From positions 2,170,001-2,234,000 of the forward strand of contig JAPFFF010000003.1 in assembly GCA_039105265.1 (NCBI GenBank): 64,000 bases of DNA. Reading direction: 5' to 3'. This stretch comes from Tritrichomonas musculus. Lineage: Eukaryota; Parabasalia; Tritrichomonadida; Tritrichomonadidae. The position numbers and the translations under genes were made by a program. Shown in pieces: positions 9,420-21,368 of this stretch. The notes below the pieces were generated by a model, which made no database searches, was not told where the DNA came from, and worked only from the letters and a program-made list of their open reading frames with translations. The first letter of the stretch is position 1; the number at the start of each line of letters is the position of its first letter.

Positions 9420-11128
9420 TATTTTATATAGTGAAACCAAAAAAGATTGATGGAAAAAAAATTCAATAAGTGTTTAATACACTTTTTTGCTATCAAAAAT
9501 TTGATCGTTTTCCTTTAATAAGTTTTGGTTTAAATCAATCTTTTTTGTTCTTCTCAAAGAAACAAAAAGAGAGATAATTTTTCAAAATTTGGCCTTCATT
9601 TGACCCATATGAAGCATCCAAATCCTGAAAAATCATATATCTTTTTGCTCCTTGGGAAGAACAATGTGGATTGCCATAGTTCATTTATGTTTTGCATATG
9701 CATTATAACAAATAATTAATGCCATATTTCATAATGGTTGGTAAGTATAAAAGAGTTTTAAGAGTTCGTTAATGCTATCAACCTAATAAAAAAATGAAGA
9801 AAAAAAAAAAAATTATTTAAATTCTGTGGATAAGAAAATTTCCTCTCAAATCTATCAATTTTTTTAATAATAATTATCTAACTATTGGCTCTATAATGCA
9901 ATTATATATTTTTTATTTTTAATATATTATAGACTTAACATAAAATATATTTATCATTGACCTGTATCTTTTTTTTGTAATAAAATAAAAGTATGCAAAA
10001 TTTGAGGCGATTATTTTTTATAACTTTTTGTTTTATATAAAAAATAAACTATTCAAATCTTCAATCAATCTTTTTTTGTGGCACTATAATAACTTTTGAA
10101 TGATTCAATCATAAAAAGAACGTTTATTTATAATTTTATGAACAAAAATTATTTTATCTTTTTTCTTGTTTTTATTTTATTGAACATTACAAAACAGCGA
10201 CTAGTCACGATTTTACACTTTTATATGATGTTATTACCAAGACAATTATAAAAAACAACTTTTTTCCAAATTATCAGATACATTTATTTTTCCTCAAGAA
10301 ATAAAGCCAAGTATCATATATGTAAATGCATTTTATTATCGAAAAAAAAGATATTTACAGTTAAATCTTTTTATAAAACCTTTCATAGGAGGTCATCCAA
10401 GTTTTTTCACGAGTCTACCTTATTCAACCACGTTTTTTAAGAAATGTATTCAAAATTACTAAAATTGAATAGAACATCCCTACGTAAAATATACAGAAGT
10501 TTCTATACAGAAATTTTCACTTCACAACTTCCACTAGATAAAAAGTTTTTGTTGGCTGCTGAGCCTAAAAAAATGAGAATAAAACTCTATTTAAGCACAA
10601 TATTTAATATCAAGTGTGGTATATTTTGTTCACACATGATAATATTATTATTATTCGAATTTGTTTTAAGTAAACATTGCTTAATATGGTCATCCAAATA
10701 TTGCATATTATCAATAATTTTTTTTTTCATAATTGTAAATGGTCTTTGCATAAAAATAAAATTCAGAATATTTCCTATATATTCCCAAAACATGAAAAGA
10801 AAAGGATTATTAGAATGTAATAAAACAAATCATTTTTTTATTAGACTTATCAAAAATTGAAAGGAAAAAATTGAATAAGTATTCAAAAAGTTTGAAATCC
10901 GAGTTCATCCTTAATATTTATTATTGTCATAAACCATTGAATTATTTGAAAGAGGAATTAAATGAGTTTTATCAAAAGTCATATTAATAATCGATAAGAT
11001 TTTCTCAGTAAAAAAATGTTATTTTTTGAATATTACAAAATAATTGTATGATTTGTATAATATATCATATAAAATAATAATAAAAAGTTCATTTATATTG
11101 ACGATGAAAAGCCAAATAACCGATTTCA

Positions 11129-11155
11129 CCAAAAGCCCAGTTCTTGGGCTTTTGG
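11129..11155. other. 11-bp perfect hairpin
   Basis: CCAAAAGCCCA and its complement TGGGCTTTTGG are separated by a 5-base loop. It lies in gene-free DNA. It could be the core of a decayed MITE or a mobile hairpin; no neighbouring gene suggests a terminator. Confidence 0.6.
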
Positions 11156-11376
11156 CGATAGCATTCAATTTTGAATAGTTTACATATATTTTGGAGATCA
11201 CCAAAACGTTTTTTTTGGGGATGGTGATTTGTAAAACTTTCAAAATATCATATATAAAATAAAAAAAAAATAAGATATAAAATTATAATAAAATCAATAA
11301 AAGCATTTTTTCAATGAAAATAATTTTTTTCATTTATATTTTAAATATATACCGATATAAAATGTATTTAAAATAC

Positions 11377-11500
11377 TAATAGTATTTATATTTTTATGAA
11401 TATATATAGCCGAATAATAAATAATGCATTGAAATAATGCATTGAAATAATGCATTGAAATTTTAATAGTATTTATATTTTTATGAATATATATAGCCGA
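11377..11500. repeat. 37-bp direct repeat pair with three 15-bp repeats between
   Basis: Two identical 37-base copies (starting TAATAGTATTTATATT, ending TATATAGCCGA) at 11377-11413 and 11464-11500 flank three tandem copies of GAAATAATGCATT. Confidence 0.85.
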
Positions 11501-12865
11501 GTAATTAAATAAATTCATTGAATTTATTGAATGTTGATTCGTAAATTGAATTATTATTTAATCAAATATCTTTTAATCATTTTATTTTAATAATTCATAA
11601 GAAATAACTTTTTAAAAGATTTATTAAAATCGCCAAAAGACCAGAAAGAATCACCAAGACCAGGTCTTTTTTTTACATTTGGGTATATTTTACAAGCTTA
11701 TTATAGGCCTTCATTTTTGGACATCAATTCGTAAAACTATATCTTTTTTTTTTTTGTGAGAAAAACGATCACATCAAAAATTTTTAAAAATTTTATAGAA
11801 AATTTTTCTACATATAATTTTCTTCAACATTTATTGCAAATTTTAAAAAATATTAGATCTACGATAGTCTTATTTTGGAATTAATAACGTTCACTTATTC
11901 TTAGTAAATTTTATTATTTCTTAAAGTGGCAGTTTCATTCTCACAACGCTAATTTCGCGCTGTAATAATAGAGGTGCGGACACGGTGAAGTGAAATAGAT
12001 TCTCTCCAAAATTGGTATACAATCATTATTTTTTATAAGGATTAAAAATATATTAATTTTATTAAATTTCGTTCCGCCGATGCAGCTGTGGAATATTGCA
12101 TTTTTTTTTCTGAGATATAAATATGTAAACTATTGAAAATATTTTATCTCTTCGTAAACTATTGAAATAGATAAATTGACTATTAAATCTCTTATTTTTG
12201 CGTTTAAAATGATAAAAATGTTATATTTTTATTTCATATGTTATTTAAAAATATTTATATCATTCATAATCCACATAACTTCAAAATTGGATGAAAAAGT
12301 ATTCAATTTTCAATTTTTAAAAATGAGAAAAAAAATTTAGGCTGAATGTAAAACTTTAATCCCGATGATGAAATTGAAATTGTCAATCTGAAGCTTAAAT
12401 GGTGAAATCTCTGCAGAAGATCTCACAATTTACGTTCCAGAAGCTTAAAACATGAGCTTCCTCGCAAAAAAATGTTCGACATATCTAAATCTCAGAAATT
12501 TAGCTGGTAAATCCCCCTGCAGTAGGAATTCACAAGCTAAACCTCCAAGATATAGACTGAAAACATCCCTGCAGAAGAAGTTCAAAATCTAAGTCCCAGA
12601 GTTCTTGTTAAAAAAGGCGCCACAATAATAAAAATGCTTATCGTTTCTACTTTTTGAATCATTGTATCGTTTTTAATTCAATTTTGGTTTTGTGTATTTA
12701 TTTGGTCGATTTTGATCGTCCTTATTCAATTTTTTTTCTGATGATATTTACACACTCTTTCAAAAAGCAGGCACGAAAATTCAATACTTCTACATAGAGC
12801 CAAAATTTAGCCGATTTTATATAAAAAGTACTAAAAAAATTATTAATTTTTTTAAATTATTATTA

Positions 12866-12874
12866 TTTATTTAA
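12866..12874. repeat. 9-bp target site duplication of the MULE, left copy
   Basis: TTTATTTAA lies directly before the left end GGCGAGTAGACATTTCC. An identical copy lies directly after the right end. Nine bases is the usual duplication length for Mutator-like elements. Confidence 0.85.
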
Positions 12875-13812
12875 GGCGAGTAGACATTTCCTTTTATTTT
12901 CCGGATTCACTTTTTGAATGTTTATCTGGTTTTTAAACTTTTTCAATAAAATATCCATTCTCTCAAAAAGTTTGAAATAATTTGAGAACCAATAGAATTT
13001 ATTAAGCTTTTTGTGAGTATTATCAAAAACGATCTAAAGCAGCCAAAAAAATAATAAAGTTTTATCAAAACGGCGCCATTTTGTTATTGATCTTAATAAG
13101 AGCACTCATCAGCTTCTCCAATCAAGCTCGATCCAATTTACTTGCATTCAGAACAAGTATTAGTGGAATTGGAGCTTCTGATGTTTGCAATGCAGAAACC
13201 AATAATTATCATTTCTGCAACCTTTATATTCCGCACTCGTCAGCTTCTCCAATCAAGCTCGATCCAATTTACTTGCATTCAGAACAAGTATTAGTAGAAT
13301 TGGAGCTTCTGATGTTTGCAATGCAGAAACCAATAATTATCATTTCTGCAACCTTTATATTCCGCACTCGTCAGCTTCTCCAATCAAGCTCGATCCAACT
13401 TACTTGCATTCAGAACAAGTATTAGTGGAATTGGAGCTTCTGATGTTTGCAATGCAGAAACCAATAATTATCATTTCTGCAACCTTTATATTCCGCACTC
13501 GTCAGCTTCTCCAATCAAGCTCGATCCAACTTACTTGCATTCAGAACAAGTATTAGTGGAATTGGAGCTTCTGATGTTTGCAATGCAGAAACCAATAATT
13601 ATCATTTCTGCAACCTTTATATTCCGCACTCAAACTCAGATCATGCTTTTTTGTTTTACATATAAATTTATTTATAAATGTCACTTTTTAAAATAAAAAT
13701 AAAAAAACATTTTTCAAATATCTTTTTTATTCAAAAAATTTGTTGCTTTTCATTAATTTATCAGCTTCTTGCCAACATTTGATTTTGAACTTTGCTAAGA
13801 TTAGCGGCAATT
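12875..13812. repeat. Left terminal inverted repeat of the MULE
   Basis: It matches the complement of 38580-40172 almost base for base, apart from the number of 131-bp units. It contains about 225 bases of unique outer sequence, four 131-bp units and about 190 bases of inner sequence that includes the end of the transposase gene. Confidence 0.9.
13101..13628. repeat. 131-bp minisatellite, about 4 copies
   Basis: Near-perfect tandem units, each beginning around CGCACTCGTCAGCTTCTCC. Copies differ at single sites such as CCAATTTACTT versus CCAACTTACTT. The period of 131 is not a multiple of three, and open frames here are accidental. Confidence 0.95.
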
Positions 13813-15854
13813 CACTTAATTTGTTTATATCAGGATGTTCAAAAACATAATCCATAAAAATATTAAAACAAATTGATTCTTCTTCTTTAGTTTTGAGCTT
13901 TGGATATAATGTATATATTTCATATTGTGTTTCATGATATTTCTTTTTTATTAAACTTTTGACATCATCGTCTCCATTTTGAGCCCAATCTTTAATATCA
14001 TCATATTTAATTACGAATTCATCCTTTTTACTAAATCTTCGATTAAATGAAAATTCACGATTGTCTTCGTCTTTTAAGCAAATATTAGAATGATGATTTT
14101 GATTTAAATCAACATCTAAAAAATCTGGCAATTTATAAGTAAAGCACTGAATAAATTGCAGAATTATTTCTTCAACATCTTTTTGAAACTTTAACAAATT
14201 TGGATATTTTTCAAAATAATAAATTGTGATTTTCTGAATTATTTCTGGTATTTTGTCATCAAATATTTTTCTTTCATAGATTGAATATGGACAAAACTTG
14301 ATGCAAGTTAAAAATAACTCTTCAAAATCGATTAATTTGATTTTACTAATATTTTGAAATAATTCACTAGAAATTAAATTATATAAAACTGTGTGAACAC
14401 AAGGAAATTTCACACCATAAATATTCAAATTATATATTTCATCTTCACAATCACATTCTGAGAGAGCACATTTTAAATAACTATTTGGCCCACTCTTCAG
14501 AATTGTTCGAACTTTTTCAATTATTGAAATATGCTTTTTTTTAAATGATTCTCCATAAATATCTTTTCTTCTATTTAAATAATTGATTACATAATCAACA
14601 ATTTTTGAAAATCCTGTTTTCATTGAAAATATTCCTGTTTTTGGAAGTGAATTATTTACATTTCCATGTAAACCCTCACAATGGTTTGAACATCTGGGCA
14701 TGTGGTGTTTTCGTCTTTCCCAGTTTGCCCATTTTGTAAAATAATAATTATTTTCAATTATATTTTCACTGAATTTACCTTCTTCAATATCTTCAGGAAG
14801 TGCTAACATAATTTTTAAATCAAAAATTTTACCGAGACGGTTTTGGTCAATAAAAGGTGAATCATTTATGATTGCTTCATATTCAAATAATTCTACTAAA
14901 ATTTCTTCACGAATTATTAAATACTCATGAAACGTTTTTGTTTTTAGAATTTTGGCAACCCAAAATCCCATTCCACAATTTGAACCAAATCTTTCTATTA
15001 TATGACGATGACAAAAGTTGTTTGAATAAAAATGCTTTTTAGAGAACGATATGATTGCTGGGCCCATATCTGATAATACCTGTTTTGATTCAAATCGTGT
15101 TGAATCAAGTTTAAATTTGTTTAAGCCGATGAAAAGCAATTCAAAAAGTTCTTCAGATTCAGATGGATGAAGAGAGATAGCAAAAGGAATGGAAGAATTA
15201 AAATAGATACCATGATAAACGCAATAATAGTACGGACGAACAGCCTTATATGAAGCATCAATTTCGAGAAAATGTATTTTATCAATTACTCTAAAGGCCC
15301 AAGGCATTATCCATATTAATGATTTAAGTATTTTTTTTGAATTATCCATTTGAAATAAAAAACCTCTTTTTTTATTTTCTTTTGTTAAAAAAGTTGAATT
15401 TTCTAAAACATTTTGATATAAAATATAAACATATCCTGGTAAATGATGGCACATTTGAAGAAAATCAGAGCACGACGATAAAATTGATTTTCGTCTCGAT
15501 AGTGTTTTTGAAGTCAAGAACCCATTAAAAGCATATTTTAAAAAAATAGGTGTATTTGCTGTTTCTTTGGCTGCATACCTACCAAAAATATATAAAACAG
15601 AACTTTTGAATGGGAAGTTGCAATTCCATTTCGAATTTTCTGAAAAATAATTTATTTGTGAATTGTTAAGAGAAAAAGGATTAAAGCAAATGTAATTTAT
15701 GCCATTGATATTGTCATATTGAATGTAATGGATTCCATCTCTAATAAAAACGTGAAAATCTGAAAAATTGTTATTGATTATTATTTTAATTGAAACTCCG
15801 GTTTCCAATTTGTTGTGCTTTGCTTTGATTGTGATTTTTCCTTGAGATTGCGTT
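13727..15854 (-). CDS. MULE transposase, main part (residues about 58-764)
   Basis: The DDE domain of the MULE family is visible. The first aspartate is in FLEIDASYKAV, followed by YYYCVYHG. The second is in VLSDMGPAI, followed by the family CxxH as FCHRHIIE. The glutamate is in SNHCEGLHGNVN. A SWIM-type zinc motif (CDC...PCVH) follows at about two thirds of the length. The frame stays open upstream to the Polinton target duplication at 15849-15854. The missing N-terminal codons lie at 38351-38523, in the same phase. Apart from the insertion no other break is seen; the uninterrupted gene would encode 764 aa. The enzyme would bind the MULE ends and catalyse cut and paste. Confidence 0.85.
15849..15854. 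repeat. 6-bp target site duplication of Polinton B, left copy
   Basis: TGCGTT immediately precedes the terminal AGTAGTATATG. The same six bases follow the right terminus. Six bases is typical of Polinton integration. Confidence 0.9.
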
Positions 15855-16153
15855 AGTAGTATATGTATGTTCGTATTGGTGGTCGAATAATTTTTCTAGG
15901 TCTCCCAATACCAGGAACCAAGCTCAAAACCTCATTTTAAAAATTAACGAAAAAATTATCCACAGGGTTTAAATTTTAATTAGCCTTCATAATCTGTTGT
16001 AGAACAAGGCCTGTCATAAAGCGCTAAACACTCATTTTAAAATTTATTTCAAAGTTAATTCGGGATTTAATTTCGGCGCTTTACGCCACAGTCAAGCGAA
16101 GCTTGATTTTAAATAAGGGCTCCAGAATGAATCTGAGAACAAGTTATAAAATT
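15855..16153. repeat. Left terminal inverted repeat of Polinton B
   Basis: It pairs with 38087-38350 over its full length with two substitutions. It is longer because of an extra stretch of about 36 bases at 16072-16108 that is absent from the right copy. Confidence 0.92.
16072..16108. other. Hairpin cassette inside the left terminal repeat
   Basis: The stretch holds GGCG-CTTTA-CGCC and CAAGC-GAA-GCTTG (16093-16105) in a row; the second contains the exceptionally stable GCGAAGC mini-hairpin. It is missing from the right terminal repeat, so it was gained or lost after the two repeats last matched. Confidence 0.7.
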
Positions 16154-16195
16154 AATTTTTGAACTAATTTTTTTCCACATTTTTATTTTTGATAA

Positions 16196-19100
16196 ATGGC
16201 TTTCAACCAAAATTCATTTATTGATTTTACTAATGACGATATTATTGAATCTATTAATAATATTAATCAAGGACTTAATGAAAATCTTGAAATTGCAGAT
16301 ACTCGTCGATATCGAGGAGGTGCTAAATTACGAAATATCAGAACATTATATACATATCTTAATCAACATAATGCCCAACAAATAATTGGGCTTGATTTTA
16401 ATAATAGTGATGATTTTCTGATAAAACTTGATAATTTCATAACTCATGAACAAAATCGTCGTCAATATGAACAAAATTATCTAGATTATATTAATAATGA
16501 ATCGATTAATGATGATGAATTGAATGAAACATATAATCAATATTATAATAAACAGCATGAATTAAATAAATCTTATGAACACAATTATCAAGATATATTA
16601 AATCGTGAATCATTTTATGAAGATGAACAACCAAATGAATCTGATTATCAATATTTCAATGAACAACAACATCAAATCAATCAAGAATTTCATGATAAAC
16701 AAGTTCGTGATGATAATAATTTCTTCAACAAATTTGATAAAAACGAATACAAACAAATCAATTCTTTAGATGAACTTGTAAGAATTAATTCTCAGAACAA
16801 ATTTGATAATCAATTGAAAAAAGAAAAACTTGAAAATGCAATTAAACGTGCTTATGAAGCAGTCGATAATGCAATTAAATTAATTAAACAATATAATAAA
16901 GAAGAGAATCTCAAGAAAATTGAACAAAAAGAAATTCACGATAAATCCCATTTACTTGAATATTACATTCCTGAAAACGAAGAATTATATGAATATCTTG
17001 ATAAATTCAATAACAAATTTAAATCAAAACACAATGATTATCTTATGATTAATGAACCACATGATTTTGATAAAGCAGTTGAGGTTTGGGATTATTATAA
17101 CAACTATCCCGAAACAAATATTGCTCAGAAACAATACAATGGCTCCCCAATTGTTATTTATTATTTCAATCAAATCTCATCATTAAATCAAATCTTCGAA
17201 TCATTGCAACAAGTATTTGATAGAGAACTAAAACCATTCAAAATTCATTTCCAATTATCTGGTGTATTTGAATCTCCTACAGTTAATTTTGGTGAAGATT
17301 CTGATGAAAATAAATATGAATATGAGGCTCGTGAAATCAAATGGAGAAACTTTAAAGAATCAATTCCAATTATTGTAAATTCAATTCAGGACCTTGATTA
17401 TGTTAAAATGTATATTGAATCGAATCTCAATTCATATGAAACATCATCTTCATCAACTAAATTAACAATCGTTGGTTCAATTTCATTTACTGTCTCACGA
17501 ATGCGAAAGGTTACTGGACATATCAAAGATTTACCAGAAGAATTCATCAAAAATGATTTTATTATATCTGACAATGAAGATGATAAATTATGTTTCTATC
17601 GATTTCTTGCAATCTGTTTGAGTGATATCATAATTGTAAATAATGTTGAAATACATAAACTTGCAGACACTCAAAAATATCGAGTACAAGATAGAACTAA
17701 GGTTGCTAAAAAAATCCTTCTCAAAGAACATAACATTGAATATAACACCAAAATTCCAAAACAAGGATTAAAGATTCTCAAAGAATTCAAAGGAGTAACG
17801 ATGGAACAAATGGAAGAATTAGCTAAGAAACATCATCTCAATATTAATATTTACGAATTTACTAAAACTGATAATTCTTCATATTATGACTTATCTGAAC
17901 AATGGTTTTTCGATAAATCTTATCCAACTCATTCTGCATTACTTTTCTCGAAAGACCAAATTATTCATATTATGTATATTAAGAATCCTGAAAAACTAAC
18001 TCAAATACATATTTGTCCAAAATGTCATTCATACACTCATCGAGGAGCTGAAAATATGTTTAGATTTGAATCTCATGTCAAACATTGTGATGGTGTTTTC
18101 AAGAAGAACTTTATTCCAAACAAGGAACCACTTCCATTCTGTCCTCATATCTTAAACAATCCAGTTTATGAATATTGTTTGGCATATGATTTAGAATGGA
18201 AACCTAACATTTATTATATAACATACGATTTTGAAACGATGGAACAATCAGTTAACAAATCGATTTCTGATTCAACTGTAATCAATTCACGTTTAATACC
18301 TCTTTCAGTTGCTTCATGTGTTAAATTATCTTCAGGATTAATTACAAAACACTTTTCACTAAGAGAGTCTGAAGAGTTTATTCCAGAATGGATTTCATGG
18401 TTGTTCGAACAATCGATGGAAGTACTGAATGATAAAATCGTTTATGACAAATCGTTTCTACCTGCTGATAAAATTTATGATATTGATACAAATATTTATA
18501 CCATAACCGTTTTCGGATTTAATTCTTCAAGATTTGATTCTAATTTGTTCAAGAAATATCTTAATCACTCTCATTGGCATGTTGAATCAAATTCATTAAT
18601 TGGAACAATATCTTCATTAAAACAATTCATACTTGTTTCAGACCACCTTCCAACAAAATTACGATTCATTGATGCTCAATCATTTGTTGCTGGAGGTACA
18701 TTAAAACAATTTGGTATTGATTTTGGTGGTGAAACTAATTCTGTGAAAGGGGTTTTCCCATATGAGGCTGTCAATTCATCAAACTATAATGAAGTATTAT
18801 CTAAATCTGAACCATTTTCATACAACGACTTTGACAGCTATCTCAACCAAAAAAATCCACTCTCAAAATCTGATTATCAAATATATCTCGAAGATGCTAA
18901 AAACTATAAAACACGATGGGATTACTTGCTTGCTTATAATGACAATGATGTTGAAATGATGATTAAACCAATTGACAATTTAATTCAACTCAATGCTCAA
19001 TACAAAGTTGATTTGATATCCAATTTATCATTATCTAAGAATGCATCTTGTATAAAATATGCTCTGGCATACAAGGATTTCAATCCTCATGAAAATTACA

Positions 19101-21043
19101 ATCCTATACATAAATACAACGAATTCATTCCAAATCCTAAATGGTGGCAATTCAAATGTGAAAATTATTACAAACAAGATGAACGATACAATCTTACTCA
19201 TAACCCTAAAAGAGACCTTTCAAAATGTGTTTCGTCCAATGATTACAAAGAATTTCTCAAACTTTACAATGACCCAATTAAGGGTAAATGTCATCTTTGC
19301 AAAGAGCATTTCACATATCAAAACAAACCAACTCTTGATAGAATTAACAATGATATTGGACATGAATTTTCAAATTGTTTGTTGGCTTGCGCTGAATGCA
19401 ATAAACTTCGAAAACGAGATGACCCAAAAATAACTGCATTGAGAATTCAATTAAAAAAATATTGCAAACTACATCATCTTCCAACTTTGATAAATAATGA
19501 AGATGAATATTATACAATTCGAAATGCAATTGCTGGTGGATTATCAAATGTAATGCATCGTGTTAACATCAAAGGTGAAACTCATATCAACAAATTCCGT
19601 TACGACGGAATTAATAACAAGGTAATCTCATATGATACAAATAATATTCAAACACATATTCTTGGAATTGATTTCAATTCACTTTATCCTTCATCATTTT
19701 CATCAAATTCACATCCATTTATTAAGTACCATGGAGGAATTATGTTCATGCCAGGTGCTTTCATTCGAAGGATTGAAGCAAAGGATAAACAATCTCGAGA
19801 ACGTTGTATGAAAATCATAACTTCAAAATCACGTTTTTCAAATAAACCAAATTATGTTTTCTATGCTGTTGTGAAACTATCTTGTCCCAAATCAAAAATC
19901 AATTATTTCATTAATTTCCCACCAGTATTTCGAAACATCAATATCACAAATAATGAAGAAACAATTGGTTCATACATGTACAATTACATGAAATCAAACA
20001 ATTTAAATTCAATCGATAAGGAAGAACGTAAATTAACAATGTTGCTTGACACAAATGGGGAATACATGGTTTTCTCAAATTATTACCTTTGGTTCCTTCT
20101 TGACCATGGATTGGTAATCGATGATGTCAAATCTGTTTCACAATATGAATGTCACACTGGATTCAACCAATTTGTTAATGAATTTATGAAAAAACGTCAG
20201 GATATCATCTCTGGAAAGGAACATGGTAACGAGAAGTTCTATAAAATCAGTATGAACGGTTCTTATGGATATGATGGAATGAATACTGAGAAGTTCTCTA
20301 AAATCAAAATTTGTGATGCGAATAAGGCTTACCAATCAATTATCTCACAAACTTATATGGGTGGTGCTCAATTAAATGATAACACATTTATGATTCAACA
20401 TTCACCCAAATCATATCATTGCACAACTTGCATCCAAGAATCTCTTTGGACGCTTGATAATGCAAAATTCTGGTATTTGACTTTCTATTATGATTTCATG
20501 AATCGATGCTTGGATATGGAACGTTTACATTTAACATCCCTCGATACCGATTCATATTACTGGGCTATCGCCGGGAATCCAAATGAACCACCAACTCAAA
20601 ATTTCGATTACATTATCAAAAACAAAGAATACTATGACAAACATATTTATAAATTCATGCCAAATCCTAATATTGGAACAATCGAAGATGAAAAAAAGAT
20701 ATTAGGTCTAAGTGTTGAGAAATATGGGGATAATCAAATTGCACTTGCTCCAAAATGTTACACCATTTGGAATAATAATGGACAAACCAAATCATTAAAA
20801 TTGAAAGGAGTATCACTTAAAAAGAATGATATTAAATATCCAGATTATAAATCAATTATTGAAAACAATTCTGTTAAACAAGGTAAGAATATTAATCTTC
20901 AAATGAATGGAAATCAAATGTCAAAATTGACTATTCAAAAAAATGCGTTAACTGGTTTACATACAAAAATGATTGTTTTAGAAAATAATTCATGTGCACC
21001 ATTTGTTAAAGGAATTACTGCTAATGATTATATTATTCAATGA
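16196..21043 (+). CDS. Protein-primed family B DNA polymerase of Polinton B (1615 aa)
   Basis: Replicates the element DNA from a protein primer. A long N-terminal region (about 1-640) is Asn/Asp/Gln-rich, with a CPKC...HVKHC zinc-like motif near 605-630. The exonuclease carries YDFET (D678, E680), FNSSRFDSN and YNDNDV. Polymerase motif A is DFNSLYPS (D1159), motif B is KISMNGSYG (K1350) and motif C is DTDS (D1450), followed by LKLKGVS. Between exonuclease and motif A lies an inserted HNH-like zinc motif, CHLC (1032-1035), LDRINND..GH, then CAEC (1065-1068). All catalytic residues are present and the frame looks whole. The start is the first ATG after the terminal repeat, at 16196. Confidence 0.93.
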   Translation: MAFNQNSFIDFTNDDIIESINNINQGLNENLEIADTRRYRGGAKLRNIRTLYTYLNQHNAQQIIGLDFNNSDDFLIKLDNFITHEQNRRQYEQNYLDYINNESINDDELNETYNQYYNKQHELNKSYEHNYQDILNRESFYEDEQPNESDYQYFNEQQHQINQEFHDKQVRDDNNFFNKFDKNEYKQINSLDELVRINSQNKFDNQLKKEKLENAIKRAYEAVDNAIKLIKQYNKEENLKKIEQKEIHDKSHLLEYYIPENEELYEYLDKFNNKFKSKHNDYLMINEPHDFDKAVEVWDYYNNYPETNIAQKQYNGSPIVIYYFNQISSLNQIFESLQQVFDRELKPFKIHFQLSGVFESPTVNFGEDSDENKYEYEAREIKWRNFKESIPIIVNSIQDLDYVKMYIESNLNSYETSSSSTKLTIVGSISFTVSRMRKVTGHIKDLPEEFIKNDFIISDNEDDKLCFYRFLAICLSDIIIVNNVEIHKLADTQKYRVQDRTKVAKKILLKEHNIEYNTKIPKQGLKILKEFKGVTMEQMEELAKKHHLNINIYEFTKTDNSSYYDLSEQWFFDKSYPTHSALLFSKDQIIHIMYIKNPEKLTQIHICPKCHSYTHRGAENMFRFESHVKHCDGVFKKNFIPNKEPLPFCPHILNNPVYEYCLAYDLEWKPNIYYITYDFETMEQSVNKSISDSTVINSRLIPLSVASCVKLSSGLITKHFSLRESEEFIPEWISWLFEQSMEVLNDKIVYDKSFLPADKIYDIDTNIYTITVFGFNSSRFDSNLFKKYLNHSHWHVESNSLIGTISSLKQFILVSDHLPTKLRFIDAQSFVAGGTLKQFGIDFGGETNSVKGVFPYEAVNSSNYNEVLSKSEPFSYNDFDSYLNQKNPLSKSDYQIYLEDAKNYKTRWDYLLAYNDNDVEMMIKPIDNLIQLNAQYKVDLISNLSLSKNASCIKYALAYKDFNPHENYNPIHKYNEFIPNPKWWQFKCENYYKQDERYNLTHNPKRDLSKCVSSNDYKEFLKLYNDPIKGKCHLCKEHFTYQNKPTLDRINNDIGHEFSNCLLACAECNKLRKRDDPKITALRIQLKKYCKLHHLPTLINNEDEYYTIRNAIAGGLSNVMHRVNIKGETHINKFRYDGINNKVISYDTNNIQTHILGIDFNSLYPSSFSSNSHPFIKYHGGIMFMPGAFIRRIEAKDKQSRERCMKIITSKSRFSNKPNYVFYAVVKLSCPKSKINYFINFPPVFRNINITNNEETIGSYMYNYMKSNNLNSIDKEERKLTMLLDTNGEYMVFSNYYLWFLLDHGLVIDDVKSVSQYECHTGFNQFVNEFMKKRQDIISGKEHGNEKFYKISMNGSYGYDGMNTEKFSKIKICDANKAYQSIISQTYMGGAQLNDNTFMIQHSPKSYHCTTCIQESLWTLDNAKFWYLTFYYDFMNRCLDMERLHLTSLDTDSYYWAIAGNPNEPPTQNFDYIIKNKEYYDKHIYKFMPNPNIGTIEDEKKILGLSVEKYGDNQIALAPKCYTIWNNNGQTKSLKLKGVSLKKNDIKYPDYKSIIENNSVKQGKNINLQMNGNQMSKLTIQKNALTGLHTKMIVLENNSCAPFVKGITANDYIIQ

Positions 21044-21160
21044 AATGACGACTATGGGAAATCCCATACTCGAAAAAATATATGAAAAACGTGATTATTA
21101 AAAATATTTTTTTTATTCGTTATTTGAATTATCTTATAAATCTAATTTTTCGGTAAAATT

Positions 21161-21368
21161 GAATTACTATTCAAATTAGAATCATCCGACAAATCTGTAT
21201 TTTTGATAGAGTTCTCAAATTAAAATCATCCGACAAATCTGTAATTTTGAATTACTATTCAAATTAAAATCATCCGACAAATCTGTAATAATTGTGAAAG
21301 AATTCTGCAGAATCTGATAAATTGAATTACTTCTTAAATAAAATTCATCAGAGAAATCTGATAAATTC
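21161..21368. repeat. 44-bp imperfect tandem repeats
   Basis: Three copies of a unit containing CAAATTAAAATCATCCGAC and AAATCTGTA, with the ATCATCCGAC core at about 21181, 21225 and 21269. A more divergent fourth copy lies near 21343. They sit between the polymerase and the next gene and could be a regulatory or replication-linked iteron set; that role is a guess. Confidence 0.8.

Larger units (their letters stand above)
9426..12865. other. AT-rich intergenic DNA between element A and the MULE
   Basis: No supportable gene. It holds poly-A and poly-T runs, a 14-base inverted pair (CAAAAAAGATTGAT near 9436 and its complement near 9534) that could be a small MITE, short direct repeats at 11377-11500, a strong hairpin at 11129-11155, and a degenerate set of CTGCAG-containing repeats at about 12390-12600. 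A 138-aa open frame at 10444-10860 is made mostly of AT-rich codons and looks like chance. Confidence 0.6.

Noticed and set aside
9436-9547. Possible MITE with 14-base inverted pair
   Set aside because: A-rich and T-rich inverted pairs are expected by chance here, and no target duplication was found, so it is mentioned only as a possibility.
10444-10860. 138-aa open frame
   Set aside because: Composition follows the surrounding AT-rich DNA, there is no initiator-like motif, and no recognisable domain.
13081-13425. Open frame of 114 aa in the left minisatellite, with an identical one at 39622-39966
   Set aside because: It is a by-product of the 131-bp repeat; the period is not divisible by three and the two frames are mirror copies of the same DNA.
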